Below, piece by piece: positions 11,701-26,586 of a stretch of 64,000 nt of DNA (positions are counted from its first letter, which is position 1; every line of letters begins with the position of its first letter). The notes beneath the pieces were generated by a model. The model ran no database searches. It saw only the letters and a list, made by a program, of their open reading frames with translations, and was not told the origin of the DNA. The position numbers and the translations under genes were made by a program. The stretch is from Siphonodentalium dalli (lineage: Eukaryota; Mollusca; Scaphopoda; Gadilida; Siphonodentaliidae). The stretch covers positions 274,249,614 through 274,313,613 of the forward strand of contig CP136064.1 in assembly GCA_032622095.1 (NCBI GenBank), written 5' to 3'.

Positions 11701-14700
11701 CGAACTTCAGGTTTTGTCAATAGCGAATATAACTGTGGACTTGAATTGGACATGTGTGGTGTATTTAGAGTTACCGTACCTGCATTGCGAGACAGTCGGC
11801 GGCAGACTTCTTCTTACTGGCCGTCAAGATGTTGAATTGGGCGGTGTATTCGATTATTCTGTTCTGTGCTTCGACCAAATCACTCTCTGCTGTCTTTCTG
11901 GCTCTTTCCGCCTGGAGACACAAACAATGTTCCAATTACCATCATATATTACAATTACCATCATATATTACAATTACCATCACATATGTTTGCGAACCAA
12001 CATTGAATTTCATTGTAGACTGTATATCCCAAGATCTCAGAAGCATTGATTAATGCAGACACATCTATGACACGTGTACACGTTCCAAGAAGCATGGACA
12101 TGCGTATAATAATGCATATACTCGCGAAACCCCGATGTAGCCATATACTCGCGAAACCCCGATGTAGCCATATACTCGCGAAACCCCGATGTAGCCATAT
12201 ACTCGCGAAACCCCGATGTAGCCATATTTCAGAGCTATTGTCTTCACATATGGTCTATCGCTTCCAATGACAAATTTTATATAGTTTCCTATAATTAATA
12301 TGAATCGAAATGGCCCATTTCAATCATCCATTGTGAGTAACCGTTGCTTTAACCCTTTACCCAACAGAACGCCAGAAACGCCCAAATAAAGCTTCAACAG
12401 CCTAAAATATCTTCGGTCTGTCTCAATAGAACCATACAAATATGGATATCATTGGAACCGGCTCATTGACCACATTGTGATAGTTACAGTTATGCCCTGT
12501 GCCAATGCATTTTCTTATATATGCGAGTCGACCATAGGTCGCCTCGCATATATAAGAGAATGCATTGGCCTAAAAAAACACTTTTTACCACTTTTTCTTA
12601 CATTCTTTAACAATTTTATAATTTGTAATGTGTTAAGCCAATGCATTCTCTTATATATGCGAGGCGACCTATGGTCGACTCGCATATATAAGAGAATGCA
12701 TTGGCACAGGGCCGTTCTGTTGGGTAAAGGGTTAAAGTGCTATGTGATGACGTCGGGCTGTATCTGCGTCGCGTGACACAATTTTAACACGGTGCATTCG
12801 TGTTCCACAGTGTAAATGCATATAAGACTATATTGTACATGATTTCATATAATAATCGCACGAGGAATTTTCAACCGTTGGACGTCAATGACGACTTACT
12901 TAATGTTGACAATTCCTCCTAAAATGCGATAATTGTATGGTGTTGTCTATTTTATATTACCTGCTCGAGACTGCTCGATTATATTGTCTCAGTTCGCTGG
13001 TTAGTATAGAGCGACGTGACGTTCGATTGTTGAGCTGGATTTCCGGGTCTCATGGTACTTCGAGGCAATATATATGTCTGTATATGTTGTATTATGTTGT
13101 ATATTTACCTGTTCGACGCTATATATATAGATGTCTGTATATGTTATATTATGTTGTATATTTACCTGTTCGAGACTAGCTCTCGTTTTCTCTAACTCGA
13201 TGGTGATTATAGCGATGTGACGTTCGATTGTTGAGCTGGATTCTCGGGTCTCATGGAAGCTGCGACGCTCCTCAATCATAACTGTTTCCATTTCCTACAA
13301 GCAAGGTGAATTTTTTTTTGTATAAACCGTATATATATAATATAATTTATCTTCAATTACTCTTAATTAATCTGTTGACCCCTCCTTATCCACCGACACA
13401 TTATATTAATGTTCGATGCTTCGATTTCTGCTTGGTATCTCTTAGTCTATTTGTCCATTTTTTCATCCGCCCTACACTGTAAAAAGGACTGTGTGGCAGC
13501 TTCCACACAATGACTGTGTGGAGGCATTATCTGAACATAAATGTGTACACAATACACACATATGTGTGTATCACCCAATATCCACACATATATTTGTACA
13601 TCACCACACATATTTGTATGTGACGTCGGTTTTTTTAAATTTCACGTGGTGGTCACGCGCGCGTCGTTGTTTCGTACAGGCTCACAGGCTGCCGTAAAGT
13701 GTACACATGGAGACTTGTTGATGGATCTCGAAATTCGATATATTGGTCGGTCTCTTCGATTATTTCTATAGTTAAGGTAAGATTATATTTAAATTGGCAA
13801 CATATTCACCTTTGTGAGAATTTCCGTATCTATTTTGTATAAAACATGATTGAACGAAATAATAAACTTGAATTGGATTTTCTGATTCATCAATTCCCTG
13901 TCGCATAGTCATATATTTACATTTTAGAGTTGTGCGTTTATCTGGGTTTATCTGTTGTTTCTGTGGTCTATATGATACACATCTTTCCGAAGCACAAAAC
14001 CTGCTCGAAAATTGTCTTTATGTAAATTGACAAATTCAACTGTGTTGTGAAGACATTTACTGAACAAATGTGTGTTCATCACATACACACTATATATTAT
14101 ACAGCGTGCTTTAAACCAGAACCACAATTTTATTATTTTGCACGGTAAGGTTCTCATGTTGATAAAGTAACGACGTTTTTTGTGCTTATATGGAATGCAG
14201 ATGAGAGGAAATATATACTGAGACCAGTGACGTGGCGACAGGGCGGATATTGGGAAGGGTGTGTCTATAACCCTATCCCAAACCTCGGTAAAATTTACTA
14301 AAAATTCCAACAGTTGGAAATTTCATGCCTGACGCAAAGTTAAAAGTTTTACACCACATGCATTATAATAGGTTGAAATTATTCTCTTTGTTTGATTTTT
14401 CAACCAGTAATTAGTGGGAAATTTATATATTTTTTTAGACAAACAGTAGCATATTTTTCTACTTTTGGTAAAACAAAAATGGCCTCAAATGGCCATCGGG
14501 TGGAAGACTTCCATTTGGTTGGAAATTCTAATAGTTGGAAAGCTTGAGGTACCAATTGGAAAATTCAGAACGTGAGGGGGGTGTGCAAATATAATTCTAC
14601 AAATATGGTTCAAGGGGGATGGACATTTGAATGTGGACACCCCCCCCCCCCCCACCAACGGCGACCACTGAGCCGCGTCCATGAATGAGACTTGTGGCTG

Positions 14701-17700
14701 TCACTGAAATGCCCTAGTCGCATACTACGAAGTGACATGTGGCACCCGGAATCACACAAAATGTGTGAAATTGGTGTTTCAAATTAATTTAATTTGAATA
14801 TGATGAGCATCACTGTTGCAATAAACCTTGAAATACCACAATGGACGATCAATGTACCAAGGGAAACAAATTGTTGGGTGGGTGGGTGGGGTATTTATTT
14901 GTCAATTATATTGGTGGTTTACCAAGACGATGTGAAAAATTAACATGCATAATTTGGCTCCTCTGCTATGTATAACTTGCGTAAATTTGGTTACCGAGGG
15001 AGGGGCCGGGGGGGGGGGGGGGGGGGGGTGATGTCGTATATCTAATACATATGTAGCCACCGTTTGTGTCCAAAACTTTAAATTGTGAAGAATATTATGT
15101 CATTCAACAAATGTCATAGCAAATAATGAACTTAGAAATAATCTAAAATTATAAATACTGCAGAATAGTGAGATGTGTCATTAAAGTATTATTAGCATTT
15201 GGACTAAGTGAAGAGTTATCGTTTATACTATAAAAAAGGGGTGGGGGGGCTATGAATGTATTGTGTTATATATAGCTACAATTCCTTATGTAAAATTGCA
15301 AATTTCCCGTGTCAAGATTGCGCTTAATGAGGCATCGATCTGGCCATATAGATAAAGTAAAATATATTTATAAATTGTCCGAACATTCATTATGTGAAGC
15401 TATAATGAGTAGTACGGTGCATGTATATATTTAGTATCATTCAAAAACTATATTCCTTTCTGAAAATGCGCTCTTTAATGTATGAATTATAATACTGTTA
15501 TAGATGTACATACAATGTATACTGTAAATAATATTCCCAATGGCATGTTATAAACAAAATAACTTCTCTGCTTACAGGTTCAATGGTGAAATCATGGCGG
15601 TCACGCGGTGTAACGTCGATGGAAATAACAAGATATGGACATGGCTGCCTTGGCAACGACGCAGATAAACTATAATCAACCAACCAAGAACCACGGTGGA
15701 ATGTATGAGTTAGACACAAATTCCACAGTCAATGATTTTGGTATACATATGATGTCATGTGCTGTAATTTGGTTTCTGTGCAAGAGGCGATTACATTCAA
15801 AAAGACTATCCTCTTTGGAGCCCTTAATTTTATTGTATAGTTCAAGGGATCTCAGAGAGCTTCAGTTAGTTTTAGAGCTTGTTCTTCTACACACGTGAGG
15901 GTGAGTCTGATGTAAGACAGCCAACCAGTAGCAATATATATGTATATATAGCAGAGACTGACTTTCGAATTGTTCCAATACATTCAACTTGAAGGAAAAT
16001 TCTAGTTATTGATGTGAAACCCATTAATGGAACTGAAACATGCACGCTTATAGTTTAAAGGATAACCAAAATATTACGTGAATGTGTTAAACGGCTGTTT
16101 GTTTTGTGTCTTTGTATTATTGAAATTAAAGACTATAGCTATACTATATCATTCGACAATCACGATTTCTGCTGTGTACACAAAAGAAGGCCGCGGACCC
16201 CCGGGATATGCATGTTTGCGGTTTGATAAGTTAATATTCGAAAACGTCCAGCGCAGCACGTCAAGCATCAGTAGACTATAACATTTCATATGTATGGCGG
16301 GAAAAAAAGGTCCAACGATAGCCGAACTATATGTTTGGCCAATAAATATCGGTAAACACTCTTCGTTGAATATGATTTTTTTTTTGCAGGATTAGCAGCC
16401 TATTGTTTGGATCGACCACACACTTTTGTACACATGTAATGAACACATATGTGTTGTCTTGCCCAACAGCATTGTGTACAAGAACAATACAAAATAGTGT
16501 AATGGCGGTGAACACTATTGTTTGGATCAACCACACAAATGTGTACGCATGTGATTAACACATATGTGTAGTCTCGCCCAACAACATTGTGTACAATAAC
16601 AATACAAACGTGTGTGGTAGCGGCGAACATATTGTTTCCTTAGTGCAAACATATTTGTGTCCATTCAACGAACAAATAAATGTGCTGGACCCAAACATCT
16701 TTGTGTGTGTCAACTACACAACTTTGTAGGTCAGTAACCACACATAAACTGTTCATCTGCATCCACACAATCTTGTGCGCAACTTAGCACACATTTAATG
16801 TGTGCCTACAAAGAACAAGTTGTTTTGGTCGATCCACACAGTATGTTCGCCACCACCACACAACAGATGTGTGGTCATTTGCCACACAATTCACCACACA
16901 ATGTTGTTGTCGATCAAATGGCTACACAAACTGTGTGGTAACTGTGTGGATCTACCACACAGTCGTTTTAAGAGTGTATTTCTAGCACCCGGCTTATCGT
17001 CTCACAACCATTCACGTACGCCCACCACAGAACCTTACACCACACACTAACAAATATGGCAGGGCTTACTAATGTTGGGTACTTTGATTTGAGCTTGCTA
17101 TCTTTCATGAGTTGCCCATCTCGACCTTCCACACTGTTGCTATCACACATTGACACTTCCCACACCACTCACATAGTCACAACCTCCAAAACACCCATCC
17201 ACATAATATTAATGTTCGGTAACTTGATTTACGCTCGGTATCTCTTCGTGATTTGTCCATCTCTTCTCGTGTCCTTCTGCTTCACCCAGAGATCTCCCCC
17301 ATACTATTCACATCACCCACCCACCCCACATATCATAATAATGTTGTGTACGCTTGGTATCCCTTCGTGATTTGTCCATCTCTTCTCGCGCCCTGTTTCT
17401 GGCATCCAGGGATCTCCCTCATATTCACCAAACCCCACCCACCCCACATAACATATTAATGTTGTGTGCATTGACTTCTGTTTGGTACCTCTTCACTGAT
17501 TTGTCCATCGCTTCTTACGACATGGTGCTTGCATCCGATATCTCCCGCATATTCACCCTACCACACCCACCCACACCACATATCATATTCACCCTACCCC
17601 CCCCACCCACACCACATATCATATTCACCCTACCCCACCCACCCACACCACATATCATATCAATGTTGTGTACCTTGACTTGCGCTTGGTATCTCTTTAC

Positions 17701-20700
17701 TGATTTGTCCATCTCTTCTCGCGACCTGCTGCTTTTATCCAGTGATACCTCGAGTGACATAATATCACTCTCCAGCTTCTTCCTGATGCGCTGGACTTCC
17801 CCTCGCTGCTTGATCTCCACCTCCAGAGTCTGGTTCAATGACTCAATGGATCGCTGATGATTTCGCCTGGTGAGATAAAATAGTTTTAGAATGACGTGGG
17901 GATGACTGGCACGAACAGCACAGTGGTATCCTATCAACATGATCGGTCTGAAACTTGGCCGAATAAATATCCAGTGGCAAGACATTGGACGAACACTGTA
18001 CTGTCATGTTTTCTCATTTAGTTAACTCAATAGTAATTGCAGGTTGAATTCTAAACTTTCGAGATGAAGCTTACATTCTCAGATGAAGTTAAAACTTCGA
18101 GGAAGCATTGATATATACATGTTAATATCGAACAAATAACTAAATTTCAACATTTAAAAATTAAGTTGCAAAAGGAATCAATAGTTCGACTTATATCACA
18201 ATGATAATATCGAAAAATCTGATTTCGTAATACACGCAGGAATTAGAAGTGACAAACAATATGAAGTGCTATACAATTACGTAGATACATAATATATTTT
18301 ATGCCCGTATATTTACCAGCATATTATCCGCTATATATACTGCCTGGCAGCTATTTCAATGGATGGTAGATCGTTGTAATGGACTGTGTGTAGTTAAAGA
18401 TGCAAGTATTCAGGACTTCATGGCAATTTTTATAGAACAAAATTTTACTTCCTTGTCAGTTACTAATGTATAAAATAACTTGTTTGGAATGAGAAGTGCC
18501 ACGTGATAGACACCATACTATTTGATTTTGAGTTTTATTTATCCAATTATTTAATTTAGTTTCGATATATTATAGGGACAACAAACATTTGTGTGTTAAT
18601 TTTTCACAAAAAAATGCATTATTTGGCATAAATAGATCTCGATTATGTCACGATTGGTTGCCAACATTGTGTTATCTAAACGAAGATAAAACCTGTGTTA
18701 AATTAGATTTTGTATGTTGTTCTTGTAATTAGGTCTGGAACCCTGAATACATCGTTAATTTAGTTATGTTCAGTACATAGATAGTTTAATGACATAAAAC
18801 ATCCACACGAGACCGATGTCAAAATAACAAATATATATAACAATGTCAACAATGATTCAAACATAATACATATACTGCAGTACCTTGTATTATCTAACTC
18901 CTCTTCTTTCTCCACAATCCTCTGATCGACCTCTAACCTCATCTCCGATTTATCTTTGATAGCTCTGACGAGTTTGTTCTCCAGCTGACTGATGTTAACG
19001 TTAGCCTCCTCCAGTGATGACAGTAGCTCGCGTTTCTCCTCCTCCACCCTCCTTACTGTTATATCGATGCCGCGGGTGTCGCGCCCTCCGTCATTAAGAT
19101 GGTAGTTCAGCTCGTGCATTTCATCTGTGAAATAAACGGTATTGTGACACCATACGAAAACCACAGCCCACCACATGATCACGTGCGTGTAGGAGTGATC
19201 CCGGTGGCTTATTTGGCAAGGAGCAATGAGCTTTATATACCGTCACAATCCATCCAGTGTCACCCTGTACATCAATTGCCCACGAATGTACACGATTCGT
19301 GTATTAGGAAAAGTGCGTCACGTGTAATGTTAGCTATACAAGTGGTTACTACGTGCGACTGAGTGATTTTACTGTGAAAATGACCATCTCTATGGACATT
19401 CCTTTCGGAATAGAACTGACAAAACCATGATATGGCACAGCCACCGAAATAAACCCAAAATCAAACCAAACATGTACGAATGTCAAACAGTGGAATAATG
19501 TGAGGTCTCACTTTTAGAGCATGCGGATCGTGCTGAGATATGATTTATCAACTTACAGCTTGTTATATGTGACCCGCCATATCAAATCCAGTCGTAAGTC
19601 GGGATTTTTTTCACCCTGTGCCAATGTATTCTCTTATATATGCGAGTCGATCATAGGTCGCCTCGCATATATAAGAGAATGCATTGGCCTAACAATATTT
19701 TACAATTTTAATAATTTTTTCTTGTATTCTTTAACAATTTTATAATTTCACACATACAGAGCCCCAGACAAAATGAGCAGACGACACTCTTATATATGCT
19801 TCTATCTATGTGTGGGGCTCCCTGCAGGGTAATGGGTGTTTTTTATTTTATGTCCTAAAAATTGTAAGAAACATTTATTTTAAAAAAATGATAAAAAATT
19901 ATTAGGCCAATGCATTCTCTTATATATGCGAGGCGACCTATGGTCGACTCGCAAATATAAGAGAATGCATTGGCACAGGGTAAAAAAATCCCGACCTACG
20001 ACTGGATTTGATATGGCGGGTCACATATTAGAGATAATTCAAGATGTTATTTCTATTCCCAGAAAGTTGTATATAGATTCCGGAGTATATAATAATAGAT
20101 ATGAATCGAGGACACATGTCCGGAAAAGTTTCTAACACAATTTCTAACTAAATTTTATTTAGAATATCTCATCACATCAGCGGGACAGTTTTAGGTGTTT
20201 TTAGAATAGAACAGAAATCTGCATGAAAAAGTTCAGAACACACAAAAAAGAGGACCAAGAAGAAGAACTCTATCACGGCACATTTCAGTTAAACTACAGA
20301 TTCCCTCACGGTCGAAATAAACCACGTTTTATTTACAAAATAACTCTTTTTTGTCTTGAAATCGAGATGTTTTTGCTGTAATTGTGTCCTAGAAGAGACA
20401 ACTGAATTGTGTGTTAAACAGGATATCATTAAATTATACTCACCGATGAGCGTCTTGTTTTCTCGTCTGAGCACGGTGATAGTATCATGAAGCTCGTCAG
20501 CATGTGATCTAGTTCGAAGGAGTTCATTGGCTGATGCCTTGCTCTCATTCTGAGCATTGATGACGTCAGCCGCTAGTTGCTTGCATTTGGTGTCCAGATC
20601 CTGAACATTTCTGTCATGGTTTCTCTGCTTCCTCTCCGTCGCCGTGATAGTGGACGTCGCCTGTTCAAAATAAACATAAATATTAAAGATGTTCAGTCCG

Positions 20701-23700
20701 ATTTGACACCATACAACCATCATAATTAATATGTACATGTTCGATACAATAAAATATTATATCTACACATCAGCATTAATATGAAGTTTTGATGGCCAGA
20801 TCACAACATTTTGATGTTTTGGCAGCATATAGGACAAATTCCGATGATCGTATTATAAAAAGCGGCCATGCTTATGATGTCCACAAACGGTAGATATTAA
20901 AGAGCGTTTTAATTACGAGCTTTGTAATCGTATATTCGATGTATTACTCATGGATGACTTCTGTTGATTTTTGGCGATGCATGTGTGATACACAGTGTGG
21001 TGAGTACGTGGTGATTACAATAAATATTATAATATATAAATAATATGCATGTGTGATACACATTAATTATTTCACTCTCTTTTGACTAGTGAGCGGAAAT
21101 TGGCTAAAATTAAATTCTGAATTATTTGGTGTCAAATCGGACGGTGGATATTTAGTGTTCAAGAACATATGACGTCACATATAATACGGACAGCCTTGGT
21201 GTAAATGATAACAGATTATAATTTCGCAAACTGCCAAAAGCATTTTCTGTGAATTGAGGCCTACTTCTTTTGTTCAGGCATCACGTGTGCGTTTTAGAAC
21301 AGATATTCTCGTCTTTGCAAGTTGCGTTGTTTTTCTACCGGTAACCAAGGAAACGTTAGCCGGGTTCAGCCACACCTACATGTAACTTGTAACGTGTGTC
21401 GTCATTGCCAACGACAGTCATAATGGAGTTCACATTCGATTTGACACGGCATATAACACCACGCCAAACTCACCAGATCAAGCTGGGCCATGACGTCATC
21501 CAGTTCTCCAGCGAGTCTCGACCTCGTCTTCTCTAGTGAGCTGACCTTTGACATCGCAGTCTCAGCATTCTCCTCGGCCTCCATCAATCGAGATTGGAGC
21601 TTGCGTCTGGAAATTAATTAACTCGATGAAACGAGAATATATAGATCTCTCACTGGCCTCACAAATAACTAGTATATCTCCAACATGAACCGCAAATATC
21701 GTAATGGTATATAGAGAGAACATTTATAAAAAAATATAATGAAGCATCTATTATAAAAGTAAGCGAAATGTGTTAACAACTTGTCACAGTCCTGTTGCTG
21801 GAACTGTACGGAGAACACTTTTGGTAAATATGTTTCCTCTCTTAATTTAATAAAAACACGACGCGAAGAACAGAGAAAACATGCTATCCATCTTCCTTAC
21901 ATTGTATCGCGAATAATGTATCAGGTTTTCATTATTAGATATAGTTGTCGGGAATATGTTATAAGAGAAAGAAAATGAAAGTGGTTAAACAAAAAAATCA
22001 AAGAAATTAAACACAACAAATACAAATAAATAAACAAACAAACAATTACGAAGACAAAATAAAATCGGAGACATTTTGTGTCGGTGTTATCGACCACTTA
22101 CTTTGATTCTTCGAGTTCCTCAGCTCTGGTGGCGCCCTCTGATTCGTATTTCACGCGCCATTGTTGACTCTCGTTGTTAACTCTCGACAGGGCGCGCTGC
22201 AGCTCAGCCTTCGTTTCGGCTTCGTCATTGATTTGTTCTCGGAGAGCATCGACCTCGACATTCAGATTGCGGATCTCAGTTCTCGCCTTGTGGAAATACT
22301 GCAATATAAACACGGGACGTTAGATATAGAATACCCCTGTCGCATTATCTCACATTCCCGATACATCTCTGTCACAAGACGTTTCCAGTTAAAACTTTGA
22401 AACATTTGTTATTTCTAACTCTCAGTAACCTGCGCCATTTAAGAAGTTCGGATAGCTGCTATATTTGGAATTCATGCAGTGATGAGATATATATTTGTTG
22501 TAGGAGTTATTGTTCTTACGAGTGATAGGGTTTATGTACATTTGATGAACATCTAGTAAATAGTTGAGGTCTGTTCGACGTTCAAAATCGGGACTGAATC
22601 GACCGATTTTCCTTGTAAACTTCAGTTATAAACATGATTGTTTTAACGATTACTCATTTTTGAATGCGAATGGTCCATTTCCACAGCTTATGTACTAGTT
22701 TACCCAATCAGACAAACGTTTAGATGTGTTTTAAACAAATTTCAAATCATATCCGCTTTGGGTTAGAGATTTGATTGATGACGTATGTTCCTGGTTTTGA
22801 ATCTAGTTATAAAAGGCTCACGGATGACAACAAAGACCCACATCCTATTTGTTTTAGTTTGTTTGTTTGCTTGCTTTTTTTTCTTCTTTTTTTTGGAGAT
22901 TCTGAAAACAAGCGATAACAATAGAGCGCCGGTAAATAGGCATGCGGATTAATATATGTCCAACAAAACCGGAACCGGAGAAGCCACGGAATTAACACGT
23001 GTAAAATATCGAGGGTATATAGCTCGTGTTTTGTGACTGGTTTGTGGATACTTACGGAGGGATGCTATTTGCAGTTTGTGTTAGATAGATATTTAATGTT
23101 CCGGCCTCACGTGACGACACGTGTGGCAAAGCTCGTTGGACTACTTAACGCACAATTGAAATCTAGCCAGATTGCAAATTTATGTCTGCATTGATTATTC
23201 GTCTTTCCAAACTTTTATGATCATACATTAATTTCAGACATTATTTTTGTTATTGTTTTATAACAAAATGATATTTGTTTTATATATATGGGTCCCGTTT
23301 AAATATCACATTTTGTTTTCAACATGTGTTGTCAACAGAATAAAGCAGAACAACTCTTTTAATAATGTATTTCTAAAGCCATGGGCATAGTTGGTTTTGA
23401 AGATTTCTTGTAGGTAGAAATCTTGTGTTCGATTGCTTTCTCAGGGTGCAACGATTAATCGCGATACATATGCACGTATCGCTATTCTTTTTTTTAAATT
23501 ATTATCGCGATACGTTTTAACCGATGTATCATAATGAGCTTATTACCTCATTTTGATATATTTTGTCGACTACATGTATATTTCTTTAGTAGCTGTACGT
23601 ATAGTAAGCATTGAACAGTAGAAAACAGTGTCCAAATACAGGATGAAGTCACATGTTTCAGTGCGGCAACATAAACTTATGCACGTGATGGCATGCTTAT

Positions 23701-26586
23701 GGAATCAAAAAGCGACAAAAAGTGCGCCATTAGTAATGCGCCGAAAGCACCGAAAGCGCCGAAAGCGACAAAATATGCGCCGTTACGGCGCACTATTTGT
23801 CGCTTTCGGCGCACTTTTTGTCGCTTTCGGCGCTTTAGCGACAAAATGTGCGATATTAGCGCATGTTCGGCACACCGAAAGCGACAAAATGTGCGCCGTA
23901 ACGTTGCGCCATTAGGTGCGCCATTAGGAAATTTTTCGGCGCGCGGCGAAAGCGCCGCAAGCGACAAACAGTGCGCCGTAACGGCGCACTTTTTGTCGCT
24001 TTCGGCGCACTTTTTGTCGCTTTCGGCGCGTTACTAATGGCGCACTTTTTGTCGCTTTCGGCGCGCGCCGAAAGTGCCATTAGCAAGTGGCCCTAATAGG
24101 ATTCCATACATGCTAGTAGACATGAGAAATCATACAAGACCACAACTCATAAATGTTCGAATCACGTCAGCAAAATTCGCTATAGGTATTAAATCGTATC
24201 AACCGTTTAATTTGAAAGGAATTAATGGCACCTTAATGTTAAATCTGATATTCTATTGGATTTCATATTATGCTCATGAGGCAATCTTACTGTCGTCTGT
24301 TCGTCCACAGATTGTTTCGCTTCCTCGACTCGGTCCATCAGTTGTTTCTTCTCTCTCGTTAACAGCTCAGTCCGCTGATCTGCCTCCTCGAGCTGTCGGG
24401 TCACGTGACTCATCTCCGACGACATCTTTGTCTTCTGCATTTCGAGTTCGGATATCATTCGGGTTCCCTCGTCAATCGTCGCGTTCATATCGGCTATCTG
24501 CACTTCCATCTGCTTCGTTACCTTGTTAGATGCACCCTAAACATAATAAAGATTACAATTGAGAAATAGCTCTGGAGCAACTAATCACCGAGGTATTAAT
24601 GTTACTTCACGTCTTTGGTCCTTATTTAGATATCTCCTAACACATTTTCTAGCTATCCAATCCTTAATTACTGTTTGTTTTACCTTTGTTTATTTATTTA
24701 TTTAATGGCCATTTCTTATCTTTATCCACATTGGTATGCCTAAAAGACTCCCAATCGTAGCCTTTCAGTCAGCCATCAAGGCAAGTACACAAGGATGACT
24801 CACATTTAATGTCCACAAATTTTATGGACAGTGGAAGAAAGTGATTTATTCTGCTGAGCCCTTGTCTCGTACCTTTAAATCGGATGGATAGCTGGACCTC
24901 AGAACATTGCGGTTTTTATTATCCGCATTTTAGAAATATATCATTGTATGTTCCTTATACACTCACGCAATTACATCTCATATAGCAGTGTACCAGCCGC
25001 ACAATTTAATACGTATGCCACATCTAATCCAAGATGACCTACACAATGTTTACGGAAATTTAATTCGACGGAACCGTTGCTCGAATATGAAACGGCAAGA
25101 TGTTAACCATGTTGGTTTTATAATGTATACATGTACTGCGAATGAATGTATACATGTACTGCGTTATGTTAACCATGTTAAAGTATACACGTACTGCGAA
25201 TGAATAGTATGTTCATTTATTTCTTTATGATGGGACCAATCTATTGGTAACATAATGAGCTATCAACGTTGTGCAGGTGGTGGGGTTATACGATTTACCT
25301 GTATTATTTTCATTGAAGCCAGTTAAGCATATCGATGGTAGATCGAATTGTTCCAGCTTTTCGCTGGACGAAATATTTAAACGTGTAGGTTTGGCGCCAT
25401 GACAAATGTACCGCCTAAATGGATCGCTGAACATGGCTATTGTAATGTAAATAGTTCACGAATTCCACCAAAGTGTCATGTTAAAATGAACAAATCTTCC
25501 ACAATTCGCATAATACAAAGACGAATCATTACCGAACCGAGGTAACACCGGCTTACTTACGCCGTTTTTCTTGAAGTATTCCAATTGGTTAGCGAGTTCC
25601 TCAATGTCGTGTCTCATCTGGTTCTTTTCGTTCTCTGACCTATATACGGAAATAAATCAGCATAAGTCTCCGGGTTATATTTAAATTGCAATGAAGACAG
25701 ATGCCCGGTCTTGTGTGCGCGTTTTCTATTCTGCCTATCCATATTCACGAACGTTTTCTGGTAATATGTGATGTATGCGACACGTGCCGCACCTTTAAGA
25801 TATCAAACACACTCAAACTGCATTCATTTCTTATATTTGTATACCATTTTTATAGTTTTCTGACATATGTCTGCAGTTCGGATATTGCACCATACAGCCA
25901 TGTAATGTAGTTCTACATTTATATTCTACATGTGAATTATCGATGATAGCATGTGGCCGCGTGCTAAAAAAAACAACACGCCCAGTTATTCTATATATAG
26001 CTTTTAGTCATCTCGGTCGACAATATGTGAAGTCCTGTTATGGTGTATTTTACTGGATATACAAAGCATGACCCAATTGGCAGTTGACCAATCACCGAAC
26101 AGGATTTATAGTAACACACACACATGATATTTATTAGTTATTATTCTATTTATTGGCACATATACTATTGATCCACATGTTGCAACGTCGACGATATAAG
26201 CTGGTTAAATTTTAGGCTATTATAATAATCTTCAAACCGATGTTTCAGCCGTTAGTATAGGTATCAACAAGAGTGAACTTTTGGGATTGGTTAAGCATCT
26301 ACACATGTACATAAACAATATGCCTTAGGTGTTCTTGTATTGCATTGACAGACAGTGGAGTATATATATATTATATAGTGCGCTGTGTAATTTCTATGAA
26401 ATCGACTTACTTGGATTTTGATTTTTGTGCTGCTTCGACTTGTGTGGTTAGTTCGTTAACGGCGTCCGACATCTTCTTTCTGATGGATGATATCTGTGTC
26501 TCATGCTGCATTTTATAATCCTCCATCTCTCGTCGCAGTCTGCCGATCTCATGTTCTCTCTTCTTACTCACTTCAACCTGTCGTAT

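Noticed and set aside
12037-12270. Repetitive peptides on both strands at the 27 bp array
   Set aside because: The period is a multiple of three without stops, so repeats of a peptide are automatic; there is no start or splice context.
23628-24086. Arg/Ala/Phe-rich open frames on both strands over the G+C-rich foldback
   Set aside because: All are translations of the same short inverted words; long frames on both strands show the composition effect.
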